A stretch of 64,000 nt of DNA from JACDAE01 sp963717195 (GTDB taxonomy: Bacteria > Chloroflexota > Ktedonobacteria > Ktedonobacterales > Ktedonobacteraceae). Each line of letters begins with the position of its first letter. Position 1 is the first letter of the stretch. The notes beneath the pieces are model-generated. The model saw only the letters and a program-made list of their open reading frames with translations, ran no database searches and was not told the origin of the DNA. The translations under genes and the position numbers were made by a program. The DNA is taken from assembly GCA_963717195.1 (NCBI GenBank), contig CAVQVR010000011.1, positions 62,001 through 126,000 on the forward strand, in the 5' to 3' direction. This document shows, one piece after another, positions 36,386 to 44,194 of the stretch.

Positions 36386-36484
36386 AGCTTGTGATTGCGA
36401 TGTAAGGTTTAGTGATGTTACTGTGACAGCGTTAATTTATACTTATTATGGAAAAGAACTAGCAGTACCAAGGGAGGTACCCTT

Positions 36485-36751
36485 ATGACAACCAATGAAT
36501 TTTACCAGGCCATCTCGATTGATTTTGCACCTCTTTCCAGTATGTGCGAATGGTGTAGTAAGCCTGCCGAGACAAGGCTCACAGCAATTGGTGGTGCCTA
36601 TCACAATAAAGGAGGCTTTTTTTGCCGCTCATGTGGAGAAGAGTTTACACGCCTGATCCTCGATTCACTGAAACACAAAGTTGCCGTTTCAGAGCAGGTT
36701 GATACTCGATTGAGTAATAGGGAGCAAGACATCTCTATCGGCCAGGACTGA
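36485..36751 (+). CDS. Small zinc-ribbon-like protein
   Basis: 88 residues, strong GGGAGG before the ATG. It has CEWCSKPAE (Cys at about 19 and 22) and CRSCGEEF (about 45 and 48), two CxxC knuckles about 25 residues apart, which would bind one zinc. The rest is helical. It lies 100 bp after the acylphosphatase-like gene and ahead of a bidirectional terminator. Function unknown. Confidence 0.6.
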   Translation: MTTNEFYQAISIDFAPLSSMCEWCSKPAETRLTAIGGAYHNKGGFFCRSCGEEFTRLILDSLKHKVAVSEQVDTRLSNREQDISIGQD

Positions 36752-36908
36752 TTCTCTATGACGCTGTCAGGATTGATTTATCTCGACATGGACTTTTGTT
36801 TGGGAACTATAATTGGCTCTCCCCGACACACTTTACGCCATCCCAGTAGGGATCACGCCTCGGCGGCGCCCGCCAATTCATCGACACTTTTCCTGCTGTC
36901 AGGCACAT

Positions 36909-36949
36909 ATGAGTCATCGCGAACGTTTGAAAAGTTCGCGATGACTCAT
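36909..36949. terminator. Bidirectional terminator, perfect 16-bp stem
   Basis: ATGAGTCATCGCGAAC / GTTCGCGATGACTCAT with a 9-base loop, placed between convergent genes ending at 36751 and 36971. Confidence 0.65.
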
Positions 36950-36970
36950 AAATGGTTCTCACTGAGAGCC

Positions 36971-37255
36971 CTAGCCTTTGGGCTTTGGTCTATAGATGTT
37001 CAGCCCGATCTTAACCTCCTCGCGCCCCGGAACGGATACGTTGCCCTCTGTGCTCGCCACGGTAATCGACTTGCCACTTGACGAGAGGCCAAACTCCTGG
37101 TTCAGATCAACCATAATAATCAATTTATTGCCTTCAACACTCATTTCTATGTTCTTCAAGGAATTCCCACCTTTCTCTACTGAGACAATTGTAGCAGTTA
37201 TACCACTCACATACAAAAACGTATGTGCACCCATTAAGGAACTTTCGTTTCCCAC
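36971..37255 (-). CDS. Small unknown beta-rich protein
   Basis: 94 residues from the first start (GTG 37255). An ATG at 37144 would give a 57-residue form beginning MSVEGNKLII, which is the part that looks most protein-like: two amphipathic strands, FGLSSSGKSITVASTEGN and VKIGLNIYRPK. Neither start has a good ribosome site. I do not recognise the family. Confidence 0.45.
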   Translation of the reverse strand: MGNESSLMGAHTFLYVSGITATIVSVEKGGNSLKNIEMSVEGNKLIIMVDLNQEFGLSSSGKSITVASTEGNVSVPGREEVKIGLNIYRPKPKG

Positions 37256-37518
37256 GAATACAGAGAAAATTCCCGCCCAAAAACAATATCCCCTGCTGGC
37301 TGCACAGGGAGTGAGGTCGAACCCTGGTCAGCCCACACAAGGGATTTCTCTTCTTAGTTTAAGACATAATGGCAAGAAAAACAGTGGTATTGGTCGCAAA
37401 TATTTATGATGTTTATTAAAATTAATTGGATACGCATATCTTCATTTTAGCTCCACGCCAGATACAGACATGCTATTCCTCGAAATCGGTCAAACTTCTT
37501 TGAAGATCAGGGAATGAA

Positions 37519-38475
37519 TCATTTCGGGAACATCGCGCTGATACTCTCGCGATTGTGAATACGCTTGATCGCTTCACCGAAAAGAGAAGCAACGGAGATG
37601 ACCTCGATTTTGTCTGAGAACTCGACGGGCTGCTTTTCAACGGTGTCAGTAATGAAAAGGCGTTTGAGCGGGCTATGGTCAATACGTTCAATAGCATTGC
37701 CAGCCAGCACGCCATGAGTAACGGCAGCGTAGACTTCGGTCGCGCCCTGCTTCATTAATTCGACGGAGACGCTGGCAAGAGTGCCACCGGAGATGGTGAA
37801 ATCATCTACGACAATAGCGCTTTTGCCGCGCACATCACCGATGATTTGCAGAATTTTTGCCTTCTCGTCATGCGCCATACGCTCTTTGTCAGCAATTGCG
37901 ATAGAAGTACCAAGAAAAGATGCATAGCGACGAGCCTGTTTCGCAAAACCGACATCGGGCGAGACAATGACCATATCTTTGAGGTTTAGAGCCTGAATGC
38001 GCTTACAGATGATTGGAAGAGCATACAGATTATCGACGGGCCGGTGGAAGAAGCCCTGAATCTGTGGTGCGTGCAAGTCCATCGTTACCACGCGATCAGC
38101 CCCGGCAACTTCGATAGCATCAGAGCAGACGCGAGCGCGGATAGAGACGCGTGGCTCGTCCTTCTTATCTCCTTTAGCGTAGCTGAAGTAGGGGATCATA
38201 ACCGTCACGGATTCAACGCCCGCCCGTTTAAAGGCATCAATCCAGAAGAGCAGTTCCATGAAGTTATCGTTGGCGGGAAAGACGGTTGATTGCACTATAT
38301 AGACATGTTGGCCACGTACATTTTCCAGAATGCGCACAAAGGTATTCCCATCGGAGAAGTGAAGCGTTTCGTTTTTGCCCTGGGGAACCTGGAGATATTC
38401 ACAAATACGAGCTGTTAATCGCTGGCTGCCACTACCAGCAAATATCATTATCGGATCATCACTATTTATTTGCAT
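37519..38475 (-). CDS. prs: Ribose-phosphate pyrophosphokinase
   Basis: 318 residues from ATG 38475, which has CAGGGAA upstream and gives the usual length; a start at 38523 would add 16 residues. It makes PRPP from ribose 5-phosphate and ATP. Visible: the KGDKKDEPRVSIRARV flexible-loop region (about 95-110), MDLHAPQIQGFF, RPVDNLYALP and the PRPP loop VVDDFTISGGTLAS (about 215-228). The last deviates from the common VDDMIDTAGT form, with FTISGGT in place of IDTAGT, as in some divergent PRPP synthetases. It is separated from the gas-vesicle genes by about 190 bp with a palindrome. Confidence 0.9.
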   Translation of the reverse strand: MQINSDDPIMIFAGSGSQRLTARICEYLQVPQGKNETLHFSDGNTFVRILENVRGQHVYIVQSTVFPANDNFMELLFWIDAFKRAGVESVTVMIPYFSYAKGDKKDEPRVSIRARVCSDAIEVAGADRVVTMDLHAPQIQGFFHRPVDNLYALPIICKRIQALNLKDMVIVSPDVGFAKQARRYASFLGTSIAIADKERMAHDEKAKILQIIGDVRGKSAIVVDDFTISGGTLASVSVELMKQGATEVYAAVTHGVLAGNAIERIDHSPLKRLFITDTVEKQPVEFSDKIEVISVASLFGEAIKRIHNRESISAMFPK

Positions 38476-38644
38476 TCTATTCCCTGTTTCCTCACACGAA
38501 CGCTCAGGGGGTGTCTTATACACTCAAATGCTAAAAAGGGTTAATCCAGCTTCGATCTTTTCCCTTAATCCCTCCCTGGCGACTAACTGATCTTACCACA
38601 TAGAGACATCGGTTGTCGAAGTCAACACGTTGGGAACCAGGATA

Positions 38645-38717
38645 GGGCATCACCTTGCGTGCACTAGCTTGCCAGGAAGCATGGCTTCGGGACGTGGGCG
38701 CACGCAAGGTGATGCCC
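38645..38717. repeat. 18-bp palindrome, GTAGGGGCG family, at the left border of the gas-vesicle locus
   Basis: Arms 38645-38662 and 38700-38717 (GGGCATCACCTTGCGTGC and its complement). The stem matches the inner half of the palindrome at 18063. A second, decayed hairpin copy (GTAGGGGCTCGAAT on the minus strand) follows at about 38748-38775 inside the end of gvpJ. Confidence 0.8.
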
Positions 38718-38725
38718 CTACCCCG

Positions 38726-39067
38726 CTATAGAGGGATTCCTCGGGCACGAACTATTCGAGCCCCTACCCCGGTATGGAGGGAATTCTTTTGTTCTAGACG
38801 GACTAACCTTTTCCTCAATTCCTCATTTTCTGCCGCTATTTTCTTAAACTCGGTTGTTTTTAAAAATGGATCACCCTCCCACCAATCAATACCCATAGCC
38901 TTTGCCTTATCCACAGAGGCAATCAATAGTCTTATTTTGATCGTTAAAAGCTCAACGTCTACCAGGTTAATCTTGATATCTCCAACTATTACCACACCTT
39001 TATCAAGCACACGATCCAATAGATCGGCCAGATTCGTTGCCTGTAGGCTGGTTCTTTGCTCTGCCAT
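38726..39067 (-). CDS. gvpJ: Gas vesicle protein GvpJ (GvpA/J/M family)
   Basis: 113 residues from ATG 39067; GGAGG lies 5 bases before it, and an ATG at 39079 overlaps that site. The GvpA-type core NLADLLDRVLDKGVVIVGDIKINLVDVELL is followed by a coiled helix, as in minor shell proteins. It would sit at the vesicle tip or nucleate assembly. The last 16 or so residues (HTGVGARIVRARGIPL) are encoded by an inserted palindromic repeat, so the natural C-terminus was probably near QKNS. Last gene of the left gvp operon, 36 bp after the gvpS-gvpK fusion. Confidence 0.85.
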   Translation of the reverse strand: MAEQRTSLQATNLADLLDRVLDKGVVIVGDIKINLVDVELLTIKIRLLIASVDKAKAMGIDWWEGDPFLKTTEFKKIAAENEELRKRLVRLEQKNSLHTGVGARIVRARGIPL

Positions 39068-39103
39068 AGTTGCCTCCATTATACAATGAGCGGCCTGAAT
39101 CGC

Positions 39104-39769
39104 TCATAGAAGTTCCCCCAATGGGCCTAAATCTAAATTCAATTCCTCATCTTTTAAACCAAATAGCTCTTTAAGTTGCTCCATCCTCTCGTCGAGCAGT
39201 AAAAAGGTGTCCCCCATCTTTTCAACTTCTGCAAAATTTAACTGCCCGGCCTCTATTCTCCTTATTGCCTGTTTCTCCATCAGTTTTCGGATGAGATCAA
39301 CCAGCGTTAATACGAGCTTTGCCAGCCCCTTTTCTACATTTTTAGGATCAATATTAGTCTTTGGCCCAAATAGTTGGTCAACTCCTTCATCAATTGCGGG
39401 TAAAGCTTGGGCTAGCAGCTCTTTCTGTCCGCTTTCACCCTGGCTATTTTCTTTGCGTAAAGCCGTCACTCCATCTTCTCTTCTCACCTGCTGTTGCGCT
39501 TCACCCAAAAACTCTTCCTGGATAGGAGTTTGCCAGGGCAGACGCTTTGCTTCTCCACTGTCTCCTCTGCTGGCGGCCTGCTCAATACTTTTCACCGAAG
39601 AGAGTAAGATCCCCAGGTTCAGGTAAACAAGATCAATATCAGCCACCGATAGCAATATCTCTCCTTTCACCATTACACCTTTATCTAAAAGGCGATCCAG
39701 AAGTTCAAGCAGCGTAAAATTTCGCGTCCTGACTATCTGATCACTGGTTTTAATTTTTTGTTGTTTCAT
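39104..39769 (-). CDS. GvpS/J-like and GvpK fusion protein
   Basis: 221 residues. Residues 17-65 are a GvpA-superfamily domain (FTLLELLDRLLDKGVMVKGEILLSVADIDLVYLNL-type, closest in feel to GvpS or GvpJ). After a polar linker (about 66-130), residues 135-212 match GvpK: NIDPKNVEKGLAKLVLTL, then RRIEAGQLNFAEVEKMGDTF and ERMEQLKELFGL. In other bacteria gvpS and gvpK are separate adjacent genes, so this looks like a gene fusion. Both parts would be involved in nucleation and shell assembly. It begins 6 bp after gvpF/L. Confidence 0.85.
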   Translation of the reverse strand: MKQQKIKTSDQIVRTRNFTLLELLDRLLDKGVMVKGEILLSVADIDLVYLNLGILLSSVKSIEQAASRGDSGEAKRLPWQTPIQEEFLGEAQQQVRREDGVTALRKENSQGESGQKELLAQALPAIDEGVDQLFGPKTNIDPKNVEKGLAKLVLTLVDLIRKLMEKQAIRRIEAGQLNFAEVEKMGDTFLLLDERMEQLKELFGLKDEELNLDLGPLGELL

Positions 39770-39775
39770 AAGCGT

Positions 39776-40582
39776 TTAATACGTAAAACTGTACGGCGGC
39801 CAGGGACCTGAAACTTCAAGGTCTAACCCCATAACGCTATATTGCTCCATTAAGCGTTTTCCCTGTTGGCAAAAAGTAGCCACTTTTTCTCTTTCGACCA
39901 GGTAGACAGTATTGAGTATCATCTCCTTCTTTTTCCCCGTCAATTTTTGCGGCAGGGTTTTATTCAGTTTCCCCTCATAAGCCACTTTTCCTAACTTATG
40001 AAAAATAGCCTCGCTGACTTCGGCAAGGCGGGTAAGAACATTGTCCTTTAATTCTTCTTCCATTTTTCTCTCTAACAAATAGGCAACGCCTCTCGATACC
40101 CCTTCTCGCGCCAGATTTTGGAGTTCTGGTTCAGCCTGTACAATATATTTTATAAACTCTTGCTGATCGGCATAAACCTTCATTCCCCATTCGGCTCTTC
40201 CTACGAATTTAGACAGGAGGCTTTTAAACTTCTCCCCATACTCCTGTAACATCTTTAAGGCTGCCTGTTCATCTTTTAAAATAGTGCCGAACTGAAAGGG
40301 AACCACGGTGCTGCTTTTCATAAGGATATCAACTACATCCTCATGCGCCTGTAACAGTTCTTCAGTGCTACTTTGAGCAGTACCTGCACTTCCTGTCAAC
40401 TCAGAAGCCAACTTCTTTACCTGGTTCTGAAATATAGCAACATCGATTTCACTAACCATAACGCAACTATCTTTCCCTTGCACGGGATAGACGTGACCCT
40501 TCTTATCAATGCCCACAATATCCAGTGGTTCGGGGTTCTTGTCTACCAATCCATAGGCATAGAGCCCATAGTTAGAAGCCAT
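39776..40582 (-). CDS. Gas vesicle protein GvpF/GvpL family (first of three)
   Basis: 268 residues. NYGLYAYGLVDKN at the start and VVPFQFGTILKDEQAALKML (about 100) are GvpF/L signatures, and the end carries VSGPWPPYSF, the usual C-terminal motif. GvpF-type proteins bind GvpA monomers and prevent aggregation before assembly. Its start overlaps the end of the upstream GvpO-like gene by 11 bp, so the two are coupled. Confidence 0.9.
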   Translation of the reverse strand: MASNYGLYAYGLVDKNPEPLDIVGIDKKGHVYPVQGKDSCVMVSEIDVAIFQNQVKKLASELTGSAGTAQSSTEELLQAHEDVVDILMKSSTVVPFQFGTILKDEQAALKMLQEYGEKFKSLLSKFVGRAEWGMKVYADQQEFIKYIVQAEPELQNLAREGVSRGVAYLLERKMEEELKDNVLTRLAEVSEAIFHKLGKVAYEGKLNKTLPQKLTGKKKEMILNTVYLVEREKVATFCQQGKRLMEQYSVMGLDLEVSGPWPPYSFTY

Positions 40583-40853
40583 AGGTTAAAACCTCCTCCA
40601 CATTCTTGCTACTATCGCTCACTCGTTTGTAGGAAGAAACTTCAAGATCAGCGTTCAGCCTTACGACGTAATGCTCTCTTTCAAAGACCTGGTATTCGGG
40701 CTTAATAGAGGCCAGATACTGATTCTTTGCTGCTACGTCAGCTTCGGCAACCCAGCCACTGTCAGATTTGTCGATCCTGACTATTCTTATCCCGTCAACT
40801 TCAATCGTCTCTTTCAAAAAGTCCTTCACTTTATCTCTAATTTTAGCGATCAT
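40572..40853 (-). CDS. GvpO-like gas vesicle accessory protein
   Basis: 93 residues from ATG 40853; GAGG lies 9 bases before it and the longer frame to 40973 has no coding look. The pattern IRIVRIDKSDSGWVAEADVA, then YQVFEREHYVVRLNADLEVSSYKRV follows GvpO, which ends with a strand and a YxR motif. First gene of the left gvp operon, downstream of the duplicated promoter block, with a 5' leader of about 160 bases. Function in vesicle formation is accepted for actinomycete and haloarchaeal GvpO, but the mechanism is unknown. Confidence 0.7.
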   Translation of the reverse strand: MIAKIRDKVKDFLKETIEVDGIRIVRIDKSDSGWVAEADVAAKNQYLASIKPEYQVFEREHYVVRLNADLEVSSYKRVSDSSKNVEEVLTYGF

Positions 40854-41017
40854 GAATTTACGCCTCTTCTCATTATTTTGAAGATTCCATCTCTTAACAA
40901 GAGGAATCATCAGGATAACTCCGACCCTACGTTGAGTTACTTTTAGTATAGTAGATCCGTAAAACAGGCCCATTCATACCACATGGATGCTTATAATATG
41001 CAGAAGATTTTGCCCTG

Positions 41018-41047
41018 AGCATATTTTGGAGACTTGTATACTGTCAA
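41018..41047 (-). promoter_or_regulatory. Candidate minus-strand promoter, proximal copy (gvpO operon)
   Basis: On the minus strand TTGACA (plus 41042-41047), an 18-bp spacer and TATGCT (plus 41018-41023). It points to the GvpO-like gene, which begins about 165 bp away. Confidence 0.55.
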
Positions 41048-41135
41048 CATAGGCTCCAGTATCCTGGTTCACTATGGAAGACAGCTTGCCCGGTCAGTAC
41101 CTTTCCAAACAAAATATGTAGAAGGTTTTGCCCTG

Positions 41136-41165
41136 AGCATATTTTGGAGACCTATATACTGTCAA
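41136..41165 (-). promoter_or_regulatory. Candidate minus-strand promoter, distal copy
   Basis: Same hexamers and spacing as the proximal copy: TTGACA (plus 41160-41165), 18 bp, TATGCT (plus 41136-41141). Both hexamers are unchanged although the flanking bases differ between copies. Confidence 0.5.
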
Positions 41166-41227
41166 CATAGGCTCCAGTATCCTGGTCCACCTATGGAAGA
41201 CATTTCACCTGGTCAGTACCTTTCCAA

Positions 41228-41717
41228 CTGAACGCTTCTGGCACATGAAGTTCTGTCCAGATAAAACGTTCCTGGTCAATTCTCCAACGCTCTGAGAAGA
41301 AGTGGTTCCAGCCCCTCTGGTAGAGATAGCACGCTGGCACTCTATCAAGATACCCAGGGCATATCCGACCAGGTGAGCTTCGCATTGAGTCTCTACAGCA
41401 CATCTGAACTGTACATCCGTATGTATAGGTGTACAGATATAAGATAAGTAGAGACGCAGGTTCCCCGGCTTTCGCTAACGCCATATGCAAGTTTTTTCGT
41501 CGCCAGCGCTGACGATGGGGAAAGGAGTTGAGGGCTCTTAACTCCTTGCCAGGGGCAATCGTCCTCTGGATCTACTGAAAAATAGGCAGAGCGATTTAGT
41601 CAGGGGTTTCTAGCTTTTGATATCAGAGTCAAAAGCACTCAGGGGGCTAATTGAGGCTCTCAGTCGTTTGCGGAATTGCTACATAAGTAGTAATTCATGA
41701 TCATGAGGAGATGAATC
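41228..41717. other. Long leader/control region before gvpA
   Basis: 490 bp with no convincing ORF (a 99-codon minus-strand frame at 41191-41490 lacks family features). The word GACGAT at 41511-41516 pairs with ATCGTC at 41558-41563 and encloses AAGGAGTT / AACTCCTT (41522-41529 with 41540-41547), suggesting a folded leader. A TTGCGG, 17 bp, TAATTC pair near 41669-41697 is a weak promoter candidate. Confidence 0.4.
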
Positions 41718-41930
41718 ATGGCAGTAGAAAAGTCTATAGCATCCTCTAGCCTCGTTGAAGTTGTTGACCGCATTCTTGATAAAGGTGTAGTCGTTGATGC
41801 ATGGGTCAGAATCTCTCTAGTAGGCATTGAACTGCTGGCCATTGAAGCCAGAGTTGTAATTGCATCAGTTGAGACCTATCTGAAATATGCCGAAGCAATT
41901 GGGCTAACTGCAACAGCAGCCGCAGCCTAA
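41718..41930 (+). CDS. gvpA: Major gas vesicle shell protein GvpA
   Basis: 70 residues, the normal length, with GAGGAG before the ATG. SSLVEVVDRILDKGVVVDAW, then VRISLVGIELLAIEARVVIASV and an alanine-rich end are canonical GvpA. It polymerises into the ribbed gas-permeable wall. It is the first gene of the right operon and is followed by a strong stem-loop, as expected for a protein needed in great excess over its accessory proteins. Confidence 0.97.
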   Translation: MAVEKSIASSSLVEVVDRILDKGVVVDAWVRISLVGIELLAIEARVVIASVETYLKYAEAIGLTATAAAA

Positions 41931-41994
41931 AGTTTGTAAAACCTGAGAATGCCCATCGCTCAAGGTGGAGCATCCTTAATTTCGATGCAAGGGG

Positions 41995-42027
41995 GATGCG
42001 ATGCTGAAGGTATTTCAGCATCGCATC
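41995..42027 (+). terminator. Stem-loop after gvpA (attenuator or stabiliser)
   Basis: Perfect 14-bp stem GATGCGATGCTGAA / TTCAGCATCGCATC with a 5-base loop, 65 bp after the gvpA stop and 45 bp before the next start, without a T tract. It could protect the gvpA message or reduce read-through. Confidence 0.6.
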
Positions 42028-42071
42028 TACTCTCGCTCCAATCCTATCGATTGCCACAAGAGAGGTGCAAA

Positions 42072-42551
42072 ATGTCTATTAGCAGCGCTACAAAATCTTT
42101 GGCTGAAGATATTGAAGCTTCCTATGAAACAAGGATAGCGGGAGTCTCCGATATTGTAAAAGAAACTCATCAGACCATGGCAAATTTCCAGCGGGAACAC
42201 AAAGAGATGGCCAATACTTTAAGAAACGAACTTTCGTCCTCAGAGAGGAACAGAAGGCAGGAGTTTACCACCTTCATCGGGGACATAAAAGATGAGGTAG
42301 CAACCATCGAAAAAGACACAACCCACATGCTTGCTGATTTTAGACACGATCATAGAGAGATGGCTGATGCTTTGAGAAACGAGCTTTCATCTTCAGAAAG
42401 GGACAGAAGGCAGAAGCTTGCCACCTTTCAGAGGAACCTTCGTGAGAATGTAGCCAGCACGATAGCTGACGTCGCTGCCGATCATCAGCAAGCCCACACA
42501 CAGTGGGAAATCCTTAACAAAACGATGGCCGCAAAAAGGGCTAGAAAGTAG
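42072..42551 (+). CDS. GvpC-like repetitive coiled-coil protein
   Basis: 159 residues from ATG 42072 (AGAGG 8 bases upstream). The protein is highly charged and helical with two long imperfect repeats of about 48 residues: one from MANFQREHKEMANTLRNELS, the other from LADFRHDHREMADALRNELS, each ending RNRRQ/RDRRQ and a further helix. Cyanobacterial GvpC is likewise a set of helical repeats that clamps the outside of the GvpA wall, and the gene order gvpA-gvpC-gvpN is the same as here. Sequence identity to known GvpC is not visible, so the call rests on position, repeats and composition. Confidence 0.6.
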   Translation: MSISSATKSLAEDIEASYETRIAGVSDIVKETHQTMANFQREHKEMANTLRNELSSSERNRRQEFTTFIGDIKDEVATIEKDTTHMLADFRHDHREMADALRNELSSSERDRRQKLATFQRNLRENVASTIADVAADHQQAHTQWEILNKTMAAKRARK

Positions 42552-42611
42552 CTCTTGCAACACATGCAACGATGGCTATCGGTTGGGTCTGCGTCTTCTG
42601 GCGAGGGAAAA

Positions 42612-42663
42612 GTAGGGGCATCCCCTTGTGGGTGCCCTGTATCCCTTATGGGTGTCCCTACCA
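42612..42663. repeat. Decayed hairpin, GTAGGGGCG family
   Basis: GTAGGGGCATCCCC at 42612-42625 and GGGTGTCCCTAC at about 42651-42662 form an imperfect stem around GGGTGCCCTGTATCCC. It lies in the 261-bp gap between the GvpC-like gene and gvpN. Confidence 0.6.
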
Positions 42664-42812
42664 ATAGACGGAGAGCCTATCAGTTTGCATCTCTAGTGGG
42701 CAAAGAACGCAACCAGTGATCAGCAGGGGCGTTCCACGGAGCACACATCCTCCCCTCAGGGAATTGACGGCTTCTAAAGAGTGAAAACAAAAAGACAGGA
42801 GAAAGAAAAGGA

Positions 42813-43760
42813 ATGATCACTGAAACAGCAAAAATGAAATATCCAGAGATACATCTGAGTAAGGATATTCTCTTGAATAGTTTGTCTGTCGGTCCATCCG
42901 AAGAGTTTATAGAGACACCATCCATCAAAAAAATTATCGACCGGGCAATGTCATACCTTGAAGCAGGCTTCCCTGTTCATTTTACTGGACCAAGTGGGAC
43001 GGGAAAAAGTACGCTGGCGATGCATCTGGCATATCAACTGCAGCGACCAATGATGCTTATGTTTGGAGACGAAGAGCTCGGGACTTCGGATCTCATTGGA
43101 GATAACGTCGGCTATCGCAGAAGGAAGCTGATTGATAATTTTATTCACTCCGTTTTAAAGACGGAAGAAGACGTATCGCAACGTTGGGTAGATAACCGCT
43201 TAACAACTGCCTGCAAGCAAGGTTTAACCTTAGTCTATGATGAGTTTAACCGCTCCCGCTCGGGTGCCAATAACGCCCTTTTGTCTGTTTTAGAGGAGGG
43301 TATTCTGACATTGCCTTCATCAGAGGGTGAGGCAGGTTATATTAAAGTTCACCCCAGATTTAGAGCTATCTTCACTTCCAATCCTCATGAATACGCCGGG
43401 GTTCATAAAACCCAGGATGCTCTGCTAGACCGCATGGTTAGCATTCATTTAGATTATTTTGATGAGGAGACAGAGCAAGCCATTGTGGCCAGCAGAGCGG
43501 GTATAGAGTTAGAAGATACCGCAAAAATTGTCGGAATTTTGCGTGAGTTCCGGCAGGAGATTGGTCGCCATCACACAGTAAGTATCAGACCAGCAATTAT
43601 TATTGGAAAAGTTCTCAGACAACAAGGAATACACGCAGATAAACATAATCCCCTTTTTATTGATATCTGCGCCGACACCTTCATATCAGGACGATATAAC
43701 AACACTGAGAGAGAGAAAATGGCGGGAACCATTATCGGCCTCATTCATCAATACTGCTAG
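42813..43760 (+). CDS. gvpN: GvpN, MoxR-type AAA+ ATPase
   Basis: 315 residues, AGGAGAA before the ATG. Walker A FTGPSGTGKSTLAMHLA (about 55-70), Walker B with LTLVYDEFNRS (about 143), sensor 1 AIFTSNPHEYAG and a C-terminal helical lid. Typical MoxR-branch GvpN; it hydrolyses ATP and is needed for vesicles to enlarge. It follows the GvpC-like gene. Confidence 0.95.
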   Translation: MITETAKMKYPEIHLSKDILLNSLSVGPSEEFIETPSIKKIIDRAMSYLEAGFPVHFTGPSGTGKSTLAMHLAYQLQRPMMLMFGDEELGTSDLIGDNVGYRRRKLIDNFIHSVLKTEEDVSQRWVDNRLTTACKQGLTLVYDEFNRSRSGANNALLSVLEEGILTLPSSEGEAGYIKVHPRFRAIFTSNPHEYAGVHKTQDALLDRMVSIHLDYFDEETEQAIVASRAGIELEDTAKIVGILREFRQEIGRHHTVSIRPAIIIGKVLRQQGIHADKHNPLFIDICADTFISGRYNNTEREKMAGTIIGLIHQYC

Positions 43761-43885
43761 AGCGGAAGCTACTCGCTTTTTGTCATCGATCTATATACTG
43801 AAAGAAAGTATAAGCCAGGAACAGGGCAGCAGAGGTGCCTACACCTCGTCGAAACCGTTAGTTCTAGCAATAGGAGGCTTCACAA

Positions 43886-44095
43886 ATGATAATCAAAGGC
43901 GTCAGTGATATCAAGGGAATTCGTGGCATGAATGTCAGGCCGGGGCCATTAAGGGAGAGTAAAGCCCTTCTAGAGCTTTATCAATTGGCCACGGAAAAAG
44001 ACCACTTGATGAAGAAACTCCAATGGGTTATGCGGCAAAAAGATCAGACAGAGAAAAGGCTTTCTGAGATTGCGCACACGGTACACTCTGATTGA
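43886..44095 (+). CDS. Small unknown protein of the gas vesicle operon
   Basis: 69 residues, AGGAGG before the ATG. It has a basic N-terminus (IIKGVSDIKGIRGMNVRPG) and a helix with heptad-like spacing (LLELYQLATEKDHLMKKLQWVMRQK). It lies between gvpN and the Hsp20 gene in the same direction. I do not recognise it as one of the named Gvp proteins. The coiled-coil end suggests a binding partner for another accessory protein. Confidence 0.65.
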   Translation: MIIKGVSDIKGIRGMNVRPGPLRESKALLELYQLATEKDHLMKKLQWVMRQKDQTEKRLSEIAHTVHSD

Positions 44096-44194
44096 GACAA
44101 GAAGAAAAAGTGAGTCAATCTCAACCTCTCATTCCGAGTTTCGCAGTACGTTTATTGAGTACTAACCTTGCTCATCGATAACGGAGGAAAAATC

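Larger units (their letters stand above)
40996..41227. repeat. Tandem duplication of a 113-bp promoter block between the gvp operons
   Basis: Copy 1 is 40996-41108 and copy 2 is 41114-41227, about 90% identical with a 1-base length difference and a 5-base spacer. Each contains GAGCATATTTTGGAGAC, TACTGTCAACATAGGCTCC, CAGTATCCTGG and GGTCAGTACCTTTCCAA. No ORF fits. Confidence 0.9.

Noticed and set aside
37280..37350. Possible tRNA T-arm (GGTCGAACCC)
   Set aside because: Pairing around it gives a 12-base loop and there is no cloverleaf of tRNA size.
41191..41490. 99-codon minus-strand ORF in the gvp control region
   Set aside because: It runs through the promoter repeat, has no ribosome site and shows no family features.
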